Shown here: piece after piece, positions 50,752 through 59,120 of the stretch
Layout of the letters: each line of letters begins with the position of its first letter
How positions within the stretch are numbered: the stretch's first letter is position 1
NCBI GenBank assembly: GCA_027625095.1
Contig: JAQBXN010000013.1
Span: 1 to 64,000, forward strand
DNA length: 64,000 nucleotides
Source of the DNA: Planctomycetota bacterium
Lineage (GTDB): Bacteria > Planctomycetota > PUPC01 > JACPCR01
Reading direction: 5' to 3'
The notes under the pieces: model-generated
What the model saw: the letters and a program-made list of their open reading frames with translations, nothing else
The model's database searches: none
Told to the model about the DNA's origin: nothing
Program-made: the position numbers and the translations under genes

Positions 50752-52962
50752 CTAATGATTGAAATTAAACTCCGTCGAATTCAGCAGGCCCTGAAAGACG
50801 TCTTCGTAGGCACTTCTGTCGTTCTCCTTATCAGCAATCAGGTCTAACATGGCTGTTAGTTCTTCATCCGATGGCTTCCGAGCGAGGCAGCGGATGTAAA
50901 GGATTTCAATCAGTTCTTTCGGCGGCGTTTTCTTATCGAGCAGTTTCTTTACGACCCCACCGCCGCCGACTGCCCCTTGCAGGGTGTTGCCGACCAGCAG
51001 GTGAAGAGTCTGCGACAAGTTGGGCTCGGAGCTGGTTTCACAGGCGCAGACACTGGCTCGCTTGGAACGGCCAAAGGTCAACAGGAATCCATCTCCAGTC
51101 CCGGAGTACACATTTAACGGGTAAAACTGAATGGCCCGGGTGCCTGGTGGGAAGTAACCAAATCCACGATTCCAATCGGTCGCACGGACTATGGTGTCTA
51201 ACAGAACATCGGCCCGAAGGCGTCGCAAACGTGAGCGGGAAAACTGGCGCGAATCATCCGCGTTCGTGTGATTAGGTTTCGCAGAGAGCTGGTAAACGCG
51301 TGAGCTGCAGATGTCGTACACAAGTGCACGCAGACTGAATTTTGAATCAGCCAGACGGTTCGCAAGCGCATCCAGCAGCGGCTTGTTCGTCGGCGGATTG
51401 CTGACGCGCATGTCGTCTACCGGTTCAACAAGCCCGCGGCCGAAGAAATGTGCCCAGATGCGGTTGGCAATATTGCGTTTGAAGAGATCGTTATCCGGTG
51501 AGGTAAGCCACTTGGCGAGGACTTCACGCTGATCGATTCCTGTGGGTGCGGGCGCTTCGCCTCCGAGCACTTTGGCAGGCATAGGGCGTTCGTCGACCAG
51601 GTGTTTGGCCGGCTGAGCCTTAATGTCGTTGTAAATGTAATACTCGCGCGGCTCGGAACCCTGCCGGCGCTTGATGCCAGTGAAGAAGCTGACGAATCCG
51701 TAGTAGTCGTCCATCGTCCATCGGTCGAACGGGTGGTTATGACACTCGGCGCACTGGATGCGGATGCCGGTAAATGTCTGTGCAAAGTCGGAGGCGAAGC
51801 TTTTGGGGGTGAACTTCACATCCTGGACGAGCATGGTGTAGAGATTGGCCGGCCCATCGGTGAGATTGTTTCCATTCGCCGTGACCTGGTCAGCAACGAA
51901 TTCGTTTAGCGGCCGGTCTTGGGCTATCTGCTCACGAATCCAATCGAAGTAGGCTTTGGCGGCCTTCACGTCGGTGGCCAGCGGCGTGTAGTTCCCGCCC
52001 ATGATTCGGAGCGACTCGGCCCAGAGCGCTGTCCAGACGTCCGTGAACTCGTCGCTCTTGAGGAGTTCCTTAATCAACGCTTCGCGCTTGCCTGATGATG
52101 TATCTTTCATGAACGAGCTGTATTGCTCGACCGTTGGCGACTGGCCGGTAAGGTCCAGGTAAAGACGACGCAGGAAGGTTTCATCGTCGGACAGTTCCGA
52201 GGGCAGCAGAAGGAGCTTCTGGAGTCGATCATAGACCAGTTCGTCGATGTAGTTGTTGGCTGGCGGATTCGTCCACTTGTAGCTGGTGTCCGCGGGCAGG
52301 ACGATCACTTCCGACCCGATGGTAAAGCGGTTGAATCGGGCGAAGATAAAAGTGTCGCCGCGCTTGCCTGGCGTGACGTTGCCGTGTTCATCGATCCCGG
52401 CGGTGCTTGGATTGTTGGAGAAGAAGAGCGCGAGACTGGTGACGTCACGAATGGTTCCGTCGGAATAGCGCGCTGTTACTTTCGTCTGGGTGGCCTTGCT
52501 ATTTCCGTCAAAGAGCATTTTGTCCGGTGAAAGCGAGATCTCGACCGGCTCAGGGACATCCTCGGTGTCGTCCGGAGCGCCGGCCATAATCCATTTCAGA
52601 AGAGTCTCGTAATCCTTGCTGCCTTCTTTTAGTCGCTCGCCCCCGGTATGAGGCACTTTACTTGTCGCCTTCAGAAGCATCAGGCTCTGTTTCGGTGAAG
52701 CAACATTGATGCGGCGTCCGATCATCTCCTGTGTCAGTCTGAAGTAATCACCCGCGGGGTCATATCCAAAGAGTGACATCCTGAAGCCATCCTTGCCGCG
52801 TGAAGAACCGTGGCAAGCCCCCGCATTGCAGCCGCGACGAAACAGGATCGGCATGACGTCCAGGCGGAATGAAATGTCGTTCTGGGGATTCTGCTCGGCC
52901 CAGACGGTAGAAAGGAGAGCGAAGCTGCCGATAATGATTCTGGATACGAAGGTATGTTTCAT
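50752..52962 (-). CDS. DUF1549/DUF1553 (PSCyt2/PSD1) cytochrome-like protein
   Basis: The 736-residue secreted protein has a signal peptide (MKHTFVSRIIIGSFALLSTVWA), a first heme-like motif GCNAGACHGSS (C-x3-x-CH type), a Big_2-like beta domain (about 150-225, SNNPSTAGIDEHGNV), then DUF1549 (YIDELVYDRLQKLLLL, LDLTGQSPT) and DUF1553 (ANRIWAHFFGRGLVEPVDD). A CAECHNHPFDRWTMDDYYGF segment holds a CxxCH heme motif. These proteins are a hallmark of planctomycetes and verrucomicrobia and occur beside DUF1501 genes, as here. Their function is not established. A dispersed repeat lies in the gap to the PPC gene upstream. Confidence 0.9.
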   Translation of the reverse strand: MKHTFVSRIIIGSFALLSTVWAEQNPQNDISFRLDVMPILFRRGCNAGACHGSSRGKDGFRMSLFGYDPAGDYFRLTQEMIGRRINVASPKQSLMLLKATSKVPHTGGERLKEGSKDYETLLKWIMAGAPDDTEDVPEPVEISLSPDKMLFDGNSKATQTKVTARYSDGTIRDVTSLALFFSNNPSTAGIDEHGNVTPGKRGDTFIFARFNRFTIGSEVIVLPADTSYKWTNPPANNYIDELVYDRLQKLLLLPSELSDDETFLRRLYLDLTGQSPTVEQYSSFMKDTSSGKREALIKELLKSDEFTDVWTALWAESLRIMGGNYTPLATDVKAAKAYFDWIREQIAQDRPLNEFVADQVTANGNNLTDGPANLYTMLVQDVKFTPKSFASDFAQTFTGIRIQCAECHNHPFDRWTMDDYYGFVSFFTGIKRRQGSEPREYYIYNDIKAQPAKHLVDERPMPAKVLGGEAPAPTGIDQREVLAKWLTSPDNDLFKRNIANRIWAHFFGRGLVEPVDDMRVSNPPTNKPLLDALANRLADSKFSLRALVYDICSSRVYQLSAKPNHTNADDSRQFSRSRLRRLRADVLLDTIVRATDWNRGFGYFPPGTRAIQFYPLNVYSGTGDGFLLTFGRSKRASVCACETSSEPNLSQTLHLLVGNTLQGAVGGGGVVKKLLDKKTPPKELIEILYIRCLARKPSDEELTAMLDLIADKENDRSAYEDVFQGLLNSTEFNFNH

Positions 52963-52994
52963 TTGGTGCTATCGTAAACCGTTGAGGGAGATTA

Positions 52995-53081
52995 CTTTGG
53001 AGTGCGGTGACTTGTCACCGCTTTCGCTTTCCGGGACGCTCAAGAACAAGAAATGCTCTGACAAGTCGGAGCACTCCAAAG
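52995..53081. repeat. MITE-like element with CTTTGGAGTGC ends (copy 1)
   Basis: An 87-bp segment with inverted ends: CTTTGGAGTGCGGTGACTTG on the left and, on the opposite strand, CTTTGGAGTGCTCCGACTTG on the right. The left end contains the palindrome GGTGAC-tt-GTCACC. It lies between the PPC gene and the DUF1549/DUF1553 gene. The same family occurs at 55643-55732 and as a short copy at 6795. Confidence 0.75.
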
Positions 53082-53166
53082 GACTGATCCTGAACTCCAA
53101 GATATCTGCGATCAGGCCTACGCAGCGCTGAAAGCGAAGGGAACAATCTATAAACACCATTGCTAC

Positions 53167-55641
53167 TCACTGCTTTAAAGCCGGATCGACCCTCAACGCT
53201 CCTCGACCCACATGCTGGCGAATCTTCTGGTCGCCTTCGGGGACGAGCACTTCACATTTCAAGTCTCTGTAGTGGCCAAGCAGGGCTTCGTGATTCGCTG
53301 CAAGGTAGAAGATTAACTCGGCCTGACCGGCTTTGATTTTTGGCCGAGGGTCAACCACTTCGACGCCCCTTGGCAGGCCTGTCATGACCGCGTCGGCTTC
53401 GCCGCTGAAGGGGCGCTTGTTCTCTATCCGCCAAACAAACTCGGTACGTTCGCCGCGGCGGATCGCAGAAGGTTGGCTGCTCAGACTCAAGTGCGGCTCG
53501 GCAACTTCGATGTCAATGAACCGGGTGGATACGCGCATTCTCCCGACGCCGGTGTAGTAGCCGGAGTAGGTGCCGTCAGTGGTAGAGATGAGGGCGAGTT
53601 TCGCCTTACCCAGCGGGGCGCCGCCGGATGCGGTAATGTTGAAGACCGCTTCCGTCTGGCCGGGCTCGATGGTTATGGCCGGGGAGCCGGCGATGCCGGG
53701 AGGAAGCCACTCAGCCTGAAAATCAACCTTGCCTTCGAAGCCGTTGTGGCGCGCGATCTTGACCTTGAGGCCAAGTTCACCGTTTTGAATCAGTGGAATC
53801 AGCGGCTGTTCCACATCGATCGTATACGGGGCAGGCTCGGTAACTGCGAGCACATATTGTTCGGTGATCAGGTGATGCCATGCGTGTCCGCCGGAACGGC
53901 TGACGAAGGGAAACGATTCCTGGCAACGGCTTTCAAAATTTTTGACGTCGCCTCCAGCAGGCCTCACGCGCACGTTAATCAGGGACGCCTGCGGTGGGGT
54001 GTCGGGCGCGGCCACAAACTGCACAGGGCCGGATCGTTGTCCGGCCGAAAGAGGCGGAGCGATCATCTCCACGCCCTGAGGCAACCCTTCAGCGTAAAAT
54101 TCGAGCGGGCCCTTGTAGGTGTTCCCCAATGCCTCTTTGAGTGAAAAGGTCATCGTCCAGCGATTGCCTTGCGGGATGGCAGGGCTGGTCAGCCGGGGAC
54201 ACTGCATCCGGTCGATGACGCGTGGGTAAATGTAGGTGTGAATCGCCGCGCGCACCGGCTCGATTTCAATGCGGTATGCATAAAATCGATCCCCGCTCCC
54301 GCGGATATCCGTGATGCCCAACGTGTATTCACCATCCTTTTCAGGTTTCCACTCAACAATGGGGTCAAGCAGGCCCTTTCGCTTGATGCTGTTGTCCGCC
54401 GAGTAGAAGTAGCTGTTGCCTATATCAATATGATCGGCCTCAATTTCCGGTTTATCTGAATCGGTATGTTGAATCCAAATCCTGGCATCGAGAGGCGTAC
54501 CCATCACGCGGGCGAAGACCTGCACCCTGTAGTGGTCACCCTTCTTCACGTTGAGACGATAAGTGTCCTGTTCTCTGGTTTTGGAAATCACCCCGTTAAT
54601 GGCAATGGGCAGGCTGCCCACTGGCGTGTTGTTCGCCTGTTCCTGCTCAATCAGATTGGGATAATCTGAAACGCGCATCTGGAGTCGTGAAGGTGGAAGC
54701 AAGCCGTTCTCTTCCGGGAAAAAATCGAAGTCGCCCCTGGCCTCCGGGAGTTTCACTGTCTGCTTTGTGTCTTCGCCGGCACCATTCAGAAGCGTCACTT
54801 CGAGCGGCTGACCCGCCGGGCCGCCGGAGGGGAAGACAACCATGGGCCGGGGGAAGGTGCCGATGTGTGCGAGGTAGTAGCCGTAGCCGAGCCCATTGCC
54901 CGGCTGAAACATCGCCTGCTTCACGTCTATGAGGTAGTCCCCGTCGCTGGGCACGATGACCGAGCAGATCGGATCCGGGATGTGCAGGGCGTTGTCGTCG
55001 TTTTTGGCCAGGACTTTACCTCCGCTGTCGAGGATGCGTGCCGTGAGATCGAATTCCCCCGTCGCATAGGCGACCTCAGACAATCGGACAGAATCAACCT
55101 CGACGGTGAGCCGCTGGCCAGCTTTGCAGGAGACCCGATAGAAATCGGAACCGCCGTCTGTCTGGCATCCGGAAACTGTGGAATTGAGTGGCACCGGTTG
55201 GGCCTTATCTCCTTGAGTTGGTCTCGCCCCTCCAACTATAGGGAAACGAGTGACCCAGAAGGTGCTGAGCGAGGTCAGTTCGGTAGCGGTGCGAATCTTG
55301 AATGGATGTTCGCCCACTGGGCAATCGGGCGCGATGACGAATTTGCATCGAACACGTTCTTCGACCTTTGTGCCATGGGCAAGAGGGATACTGGCGATCT
55401 GTTCTGTTTTTTGAAACTCTATGGCCTCAATGCCTGGCCGATAGAAGATGACCTGTTTGACATCCTGTAGTGCCAGGCCATCGATGGTCATGTCGACGGT
55501 TGTGCCCTGCTGGCCAGCTCGGGGCTGGACGCTCTCGATGTGCCGTTGCGTCGGGCCCGCAATCACGAGGAAAGAGGGGATTAGGAACAGGAAGAAGAGG
55601 GGGCGACGTGAGTGTGGGAGTATGGGAGTGTGGAGGCGCAT
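53167..55641 (-). CDS. Secreted PPC-domain protein
   Basis: The product of about 824 residues begins with a signal peptide (MRLHTPILPHSRRPLFFLFL). It then alternates IPT-like and pre-peptidase C-terminal (PPC) beta-sandwich domains (VSGCQTDGGSDFYRVSCKAG-Q-LTVEV; SLPIAINGVISKTREQDTYR, and others). No protease domain is present, unlike secreted peptidases with PPC tails. This type of protein regularly lies between DUF1501 and DUF1549/DUF1553 genes. The start is set at 55641; the frame is open upstream into a dispersed repeat, and the first 15 codons themselves overlap a heptad tract. Confidence 0.85.
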   Translation of the reverse strand: MRLHTPILPHSRRPLFFLFLIPSFLVIAGPTQRHIESVQPRAGQQGTTVDMTIDGLALQDVKQVIFYRPGIEAIEFQKTEQIASIPLAHGTKVEERVRCKFVIAPDCPVGEHPFKIRTATELTSLSTFWVTRFPIVGGARPTQGDKAQPVPLNSTVSGCQTDGGSDFYRVSCKAGQRLTVEVDSVRLSEVAYATGEFDLTARILDSGGKVLAKNDDNALHIPDPICSVIVPSDGDYLIDVKQAMFQPGNGLGYGYYLAHIGTFPRPMVVFPSGGPAGQPLEVTLLNGAGEDTKQTVKLPEARGDFDFFPEENGLLPPSRLQMRVSDYPNLIEQEQANNTPVGSLPIAINGVISKTREQDTYRLNVKKGDHYRVQVFARVMGTPLDARIWIQHTDSDKPEIEADHIDIGNSYFYSADNSIKRKGLLDPIVEWKPEKDGEYTLGITDIRGSGDRFYAYRIEIEPVRAAIHTYIYPRVIDRMQCPRLTSPAIPQGNRWTMTFSLKEALGNTYKGPLEFYAEGLPQGVEMIAPPLSAGQRSGPVQFVAAPDTPPQASLINVRVRPAGGDVKNFESRCQESFPFVSRSGGHAWHHLITEQYVLAVTEPAPYTIDVEQPLIPLIQNGELGLKVKIARHNGFEGKVDFQAEWLPPGIAGSPAITIEPGQTEAVFNITASGGAPLGKAKLALISTTDGTYSGYYTGVGRMRVSTRFIDIEVAEPHLSLSSQPSAIRRGERTEFVWRIENKRPFSGEADAVMTGLPRGVEVVDPRPKIKAGQAELIFYLAANHEALLGHYRDLKCEVLVPEGDQKIRQHVGRGALRVDPALKQ
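55608..55635 (+). repeat. Heptad repeat tract at the start of the PPC gene
   Basis: Units GTGAGTG, TGGGAGT, ATGGGAG, TGTGGAG lie 6 bp inside the PPC start codon, so they encode part of the signal peptide (TPILPHS). ATGGGAG and TGTGG recur in the tract at 50675. Confidence 0.7.
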
Positions 55642-55642
55642 C

Positions 55643-55732
55643 TTTGGAATGTGGCGGCTTGTGGCTGCTTTCAGTTTCTGTGGGTGTGAAGCTTGAGAAA
55701 TCCAGAGCTGCGACAAGTCACAGCACTCCAAA
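55643..55732. repeat. MITE-like element with TTTGGAGTGC ends (copy 2)
   Basis: A 90-bp segment with inverted ends (TTTGGAATGTGGCGGCTTGT on the left; TTTGGAGTGCTGTGACTTGT on the right strand) fills the gap between the DUF1501 stop codon (55733-55735) and the PPC start codon almost to the base. Interior parts resemble copy 1. Confidence 0.75.
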
Positions 55733-57091
55733 TCAGCTCACGAGTCCCTTAACGAGATTGCCGCCCTTTACAATTTCAATCGGGCGATTGCCAAAAGCGA
55801 GCAGCTCGCTGTTCGAGTCGATACCGAGCTGGTGGTAGGCCGTGCAGAGGAAGTCTTCGAGCGGCACTTCGTCTTTTGCCGGTTCGGATGAAGTCGCATC
55901 GGACGCGCCGTAAATCTGGCCGCGGGTGACACCGCCGCCAGCAAGGAGCATCGAGTAGACCCTCGCCCAGTGATCGCGGCCGTTGTCCTGATTGATTTTC
56001 GGAGTGCGGCCAAATTCTGTCGTTACCATCACCAGCGTGCTCTCCAGCAGGCCCCGCTGATCGAGGTCTGTGATGAGCCCGGAGATAGCGTGATCGAGCG
56101 GCGGGCCCTTATCTTCAAAGGTACCCCTGATGTTATTGTGCGAATCCCAGCCTCCGTAGTTGACCGTTACGAAACGCACCCCGGCCTCAACCAGGCGTCT
56201 TGCGAGCAGAAGACGCTCTCCTATGGCGCCGGGCTCTCTGCGATATTTCAAGACGTATCCACGGCCATAGAGATCAAGTGTTTCGTCGGTTTCGCCCGTT
56301 AGCGAAAACGCAGCCTGGGCATCGGGAGAGCTCAACAACGTATAGGCACGCCGATAAAACTCGTCCATCGTGTTCAGTTGGTCCGGATCCGCTTCAAGTT
56401 TACGAAGCTTCTGTTCCACAATTTCACGAGCAGAGCGACGACGATTGAACTGCTCCAGCGAAACGCCCTCCGGCAGAGAGAAATCCTGTACTTTGAACTC
56501 GCCCCGAGCGCCCGGATCCGCATTCAGTTCGAACGCGCCGTACTTGCTGCTCAGGTAACCGGTACCGCCGGTCGTGCTGACTTTGTCCGGAACAGCGACG
56601 TAAGGCGGCATGTTCTTCCGCGGCCCGAAATGCTGTGAGACGACGGCTCCCATCTGCGGGTAATCGATTACCGTCGTTGGCAAGTAGCCGGTAAAGAGGT
56701 GGTAACTCGCCAGATTGTGATCCGGAATCTTGCAAGAGCAGGAACGGACGATGGTGACCTTGTCAGCCACCTTCGCGGTGCGCTCCATATTTTCACTGAA
56801 GACCTCACCTGTATTCGTCTTGGCAACATTAAACGCACCTCGATACTGCGAAGGCGCTTCAGGCTTGGGGTCGAATGTTTCCTGCTGGGCCATTCCTCCC
56901 CCAAGGTAGAGGTGAATCACGCTTTTCGCCGGCCCTTCCTTCATTCCATTCTTGTCCGCTTCCGCTGCCTGAAGACGAAACAAGTCGCCCATACTCAGGC
57001 CTAGTGCCCCGCAAACACCGGCCTGGAGAATTTGGCGTCGATTCAACCCTCGATACCCCATGCAGCCGGAAATATTCTTAGATGAATTCAT
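55733..57091 (-). CDS. DUF1501 protein with Tat signal
   Basis: The 452-residue protein has a twin-arginine-type signal (RGLNRRQILQAGVCGALGLS) and the DUF1501 body: KSVIHLYLGGGMAQQETFDP, SYHLFTGYLP, VNYGGWDSHNNI, EFGRTPKINQDNGRDHW. These residues resemble the alkaline-phosphatase superfamily and bind metal in related enzymes, so a secreted hydrolase (sulfatase-like) is possible. It heads the minus-strand trio with PPC and DUF1549/DUF1553 proteins. The family has no established substrate. Confidence 0.92.
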   Translation of the reverse strand: MNSSKNISGCMGYRGLNRRQILQAGVCGALGLSMGDLFRLQAAEADKNGMKEGPAKSVIHLYLGGGMAQQETFDPKPEAPSQYRGAFNVAKTNTGEVFSENMERTAKVADKVTIVRSCSCKIPDHNLASYHLFTGYLPTTVIDYPQMGAVVSQHFGPRKNMPPYVAVPDKVSTTGGTGYLSSKYGAFELNADPGARGEFKVQDFSLPEGVSLEQFNRRRSAREIVEQKLRKLEADPDQLNTMDEFYRRAYTLLSSPDAQAAFSLTGETDETLDLYGRGYVLKYRREPGAIGERLLLARRLVEAGVRFVTVNYGGWDSHNNIRGTFEDKGPPLDHAISGLITDLDQRGLLESTLVMVTTEFGRTPKINQDNGRDHWARVYSMLLAGGGVTRGQIYGASDATSSEPAKDEVPLEDFLCTAYHQLGIDSNSELLAFGNRPIEIVKGGNLVKGLVS

Positions 57092-57450
57092 GTCTGTGTT
57101 TATCCCGTGAGACTGATGTGACAGCTCCGACCCTAGCGGAAGCCGTTACTCCGACTCCGTTTCTGCCATTCCTGAATAGTTGCACTTTTTCTGACAATTT
57201 AGCCCTGGCCACTCCCGTCAGATAAATTTTCAAGGGGAGGAGCAGTTGATGTTACCAACGGCTATGGTTTTGGACAGTCCGTTACAGGAAGGCATTCCTG
57301 AGGGACGGAAGCCGGCTGTCCCCGTTGATACATTTTGCTGCAGCGCTCTTCGGATCGCTCGAAGCGCCGGCTACCGGATAGACGTGGAAAGCATCGTCCT
57401 CGAAGAAAATCGATGAGGATACTGGCAAGACCAAAGCCTGGACGGAGCGA
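57092..57450. other. 359-bp intergenic region with single repeat arm
   Basis: No gene is supported. A single arm of the CGGAGTAACGGCTT repeat family lies at 57136-57160, and a short hairpin AGGAAGGCATTCCT at about 57288. Promoter signals for the DUF1501 gene are expected here but not identified with confidence. Confidence 0.45.
57136..57160 (-). repeat. Single arm of the 41237-41337 repeat family
   Basis: On the minus strand it reads ACGGAGTCGGAGTAACGGCT, matching the left arm of the 41237 element at 19 of 20 positions. Confidence 0.6.
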
Positions 57451-57957
57451 TCATTTTGTCGAGATCACCCCGATCACATACCCGTCTGGATCGGCCACGA
57501 ATGCTTCCTGTCCATAACCGTAATCGATGACATCCATCACGATACGGTAACCACCCTGACGCATGCGTGCGACGGCCGCCGGGACGTCAGACACCTTAAA
57601 GTGAGGGTACATCCCCATCGCGCGAGGGCTGTAGTCAGCGGGGCCGCCGCGGCTGAACTTCCATTTTTCGGTCCAGAGGTGAATCTCGACATTGCCGGAA
57701 CGCAGAACCGCGTCCTTGCCCGATTTGCTCTTCACCTTCAGTCCAAGATAGTCCTCATAAAAGCGTAACGCCCTTTTGACGTCAGTAACTTCCAGAAGGA
57801 TGTGATGAACCCCCGGCGCGGCATCCAGGGCTGGGGGCGGGCTGGCCTCCTTCTTCCCCATTTTCAAAGGGTTGGTGCATCCTGATGCAAGCAAGGCAGA
57901 GATGCTGATTACACATAGTGATAGAAGGAACAGGCGGCGCTTCGACGTCATCTTCAT
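57451..57957 (-). CDS. VOC-superfamily lipoprotein
   Basis: The product of about 168 residues has a lipoprotein signal (MKMTSKRRLFLLSLCVISIS..., lipobox ASGC) followed by one vicinal oxygen chelate domain: HHILLEVTDVKRALRFYEDY, LGLKVKSKSG, and GQEAFVADPDGYVIGVI with Glu/Asp positions typical of glyoxalase-like proteins. A single VOC domain usually dimerises to complete its metal site. The start ATG at 57957 was chosen because it begins the signal; the frame is open to 58044. A surface-anchored VOC protein is unusual; its substrate is unknown. Confidence 0.75.
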   Translation of the reverse strand: MKMTSKRRLFLLSLCVISISALLASGCTNPLKMGKKEASPPPALDAAPGVHHILLEVTDVKRALRFYEDYLGLKVKSKSGKDAVLRSGNVEIHLWTEKWKFSRGGPADYSPRAMGMYPHFKVSDVPAAVARMRQGGYRIVMDVIDYGYGQEAFVADPDGYVIGVISTK

Positions 57958-58228
57958 AGCTCGGACCTCATTGTGGCAATGGTATTTGTCGGTTAATCCC
58001 CAATTCGAGTGCTTGTTCTTAATCGATGAATTGTAAAGCAGCAAGCGAGAGGGGCGAGGGGAAAGTGGGAGAGGAGACCGGCGGAAGGGAATGTATCACG
58101 CCGCAGAGGCACATCGCGGTGTTGACGCTCCCCGGCAGTTCTCTTTTCTTGCAGAGGAGCGCAAAGACCACTCACTCTGGAGGAGCTTCGAGCTCGCGAG
58201 AGAGGTGGATTCGCTGACACACTGGACG

Positions 58229-59107
58229 TTACTCCCGCGCTCTCCCGGACTTCCGGCCTCCCTCTCTCACTTCAGGCTCATCGCTGTCCAGGGCCTTCCA
58301 TACTGGTTTGGGCCGGCCTTCCCCGAAATCCCACTGCCAGCGATCTGTGTACGGGGCGCGGGCGCGGAAACCAAAGATGGTGCGCGCATCCTCGCCTGCC
58401 CTTTGCATGACATCGGGGGCCACAAGTCTTGACATGTCTGCCTCAGGTCTTACCCACGAACGTCGCCACGGGCTCATGACGGCGTAACGGGGTTCTGTTC
58501 CAAGGTGAGGGGACGCTCCATGCCAGCAGGCGATATTGAAGATGATTGCGGAGCCCTCGCCGGCCTCGACGATCTTTTCGCCTGGCACTGGCTTTTCCTT
58601 ATCGACGAAATTACTCTCGATGCGATGGCTGCCAGGAACAATACGGGTGGCACCATTACCCGCGGAGAATTCCGAAATGCAGAATACAACATTGAATCCC
58701 AGCACGTGGCTGGTAATTCGCCGTTCTTCATCCGCAGGCGCAAAAGAACGGGTTGGGCCAGTGAGTGAGCCGTCGTAATGAAGGGACTGCATTCCTGCGC
58801 CTGGAAATATCAGGTGGGCCTGCATCGAGCTCATCACTGCATCGTGGGCAAGAAAGTGCCGAACTACGTGGAGGACATCCGGCAATTGATAAAGTCGCTC
58901 GAAAATCTGCCCCTTGTTCATGAGGTTGTAAATCTGAGCCCCGAATTCGGAGACAGAGGAATGCGAAAGGCCTTTCTCTTCTGCAACGAGTCGGTTCAGA
59001 TCGCCGCGAGCTTTTTGGCACTCCTCGGCAGTCAAGGCATCGGGCAGCACGGTGAAACCATCAAGCTGGATACGAAGGACATGGGCTTCAAATTGTTCCT
59101 GGGTCAT
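58229..59107 (-). CDS. Phytanoyl-CoA dioxygenase (PhyH) family protein
   Basis: The 292-residue protein has the 2-oxoglutarate/Fe(II) fold: SLHYDGSLTG with the HxD metal pair, NGATRIVPGSHRIES, and WHGASPHLGTEPRYAVMS with the distal His and Arg for 2-oxoglutarate. Members hydroxylate small molecules. The start at ATG 59107 gives 13 bp after the heparinase stop; a TTG at 59134 would overlap. It probably belongs to the same operon as the heparinase II/III gene, suggesting a role in handling the breakdown product, but the substrate is unknown. Confidence 0.88.
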   Translation of the reverse strand: MTQEQFEAHVLRIQLDGFTVLPDALTAEECQKARGDLNRLVAEEKGLSHSSVSEFGAQIYNLMNKGQIFERLYQLPDVLHVVRHFLAHDAVMSSMQAHLIFPGAGMQSLHYDGSLTGPTRSFAPADEERRITSHVLGFNVVFCISEFSAGNGATRIVPGSHRIESNFVDKEKPVPGEKIVEAGEGSAIIFNIACWHGASPHLGTEPRYAVMSPWRRSWVRPEADMSRLVAPDVMQRAGEDARTIFGFRARAPYTDRWQWDFGEGRPKPVWKALDSDEPEVREGGRKSGRARE

Positions 59108-59120
59108 GGCAATACCTGTT

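Noticed and set aside
58026..58217. Plus-strand frame between the VOC and PhyH genes
   Set aside because: No start signal or similarity; the stretch is probably untranslated leader of the VOC gene.
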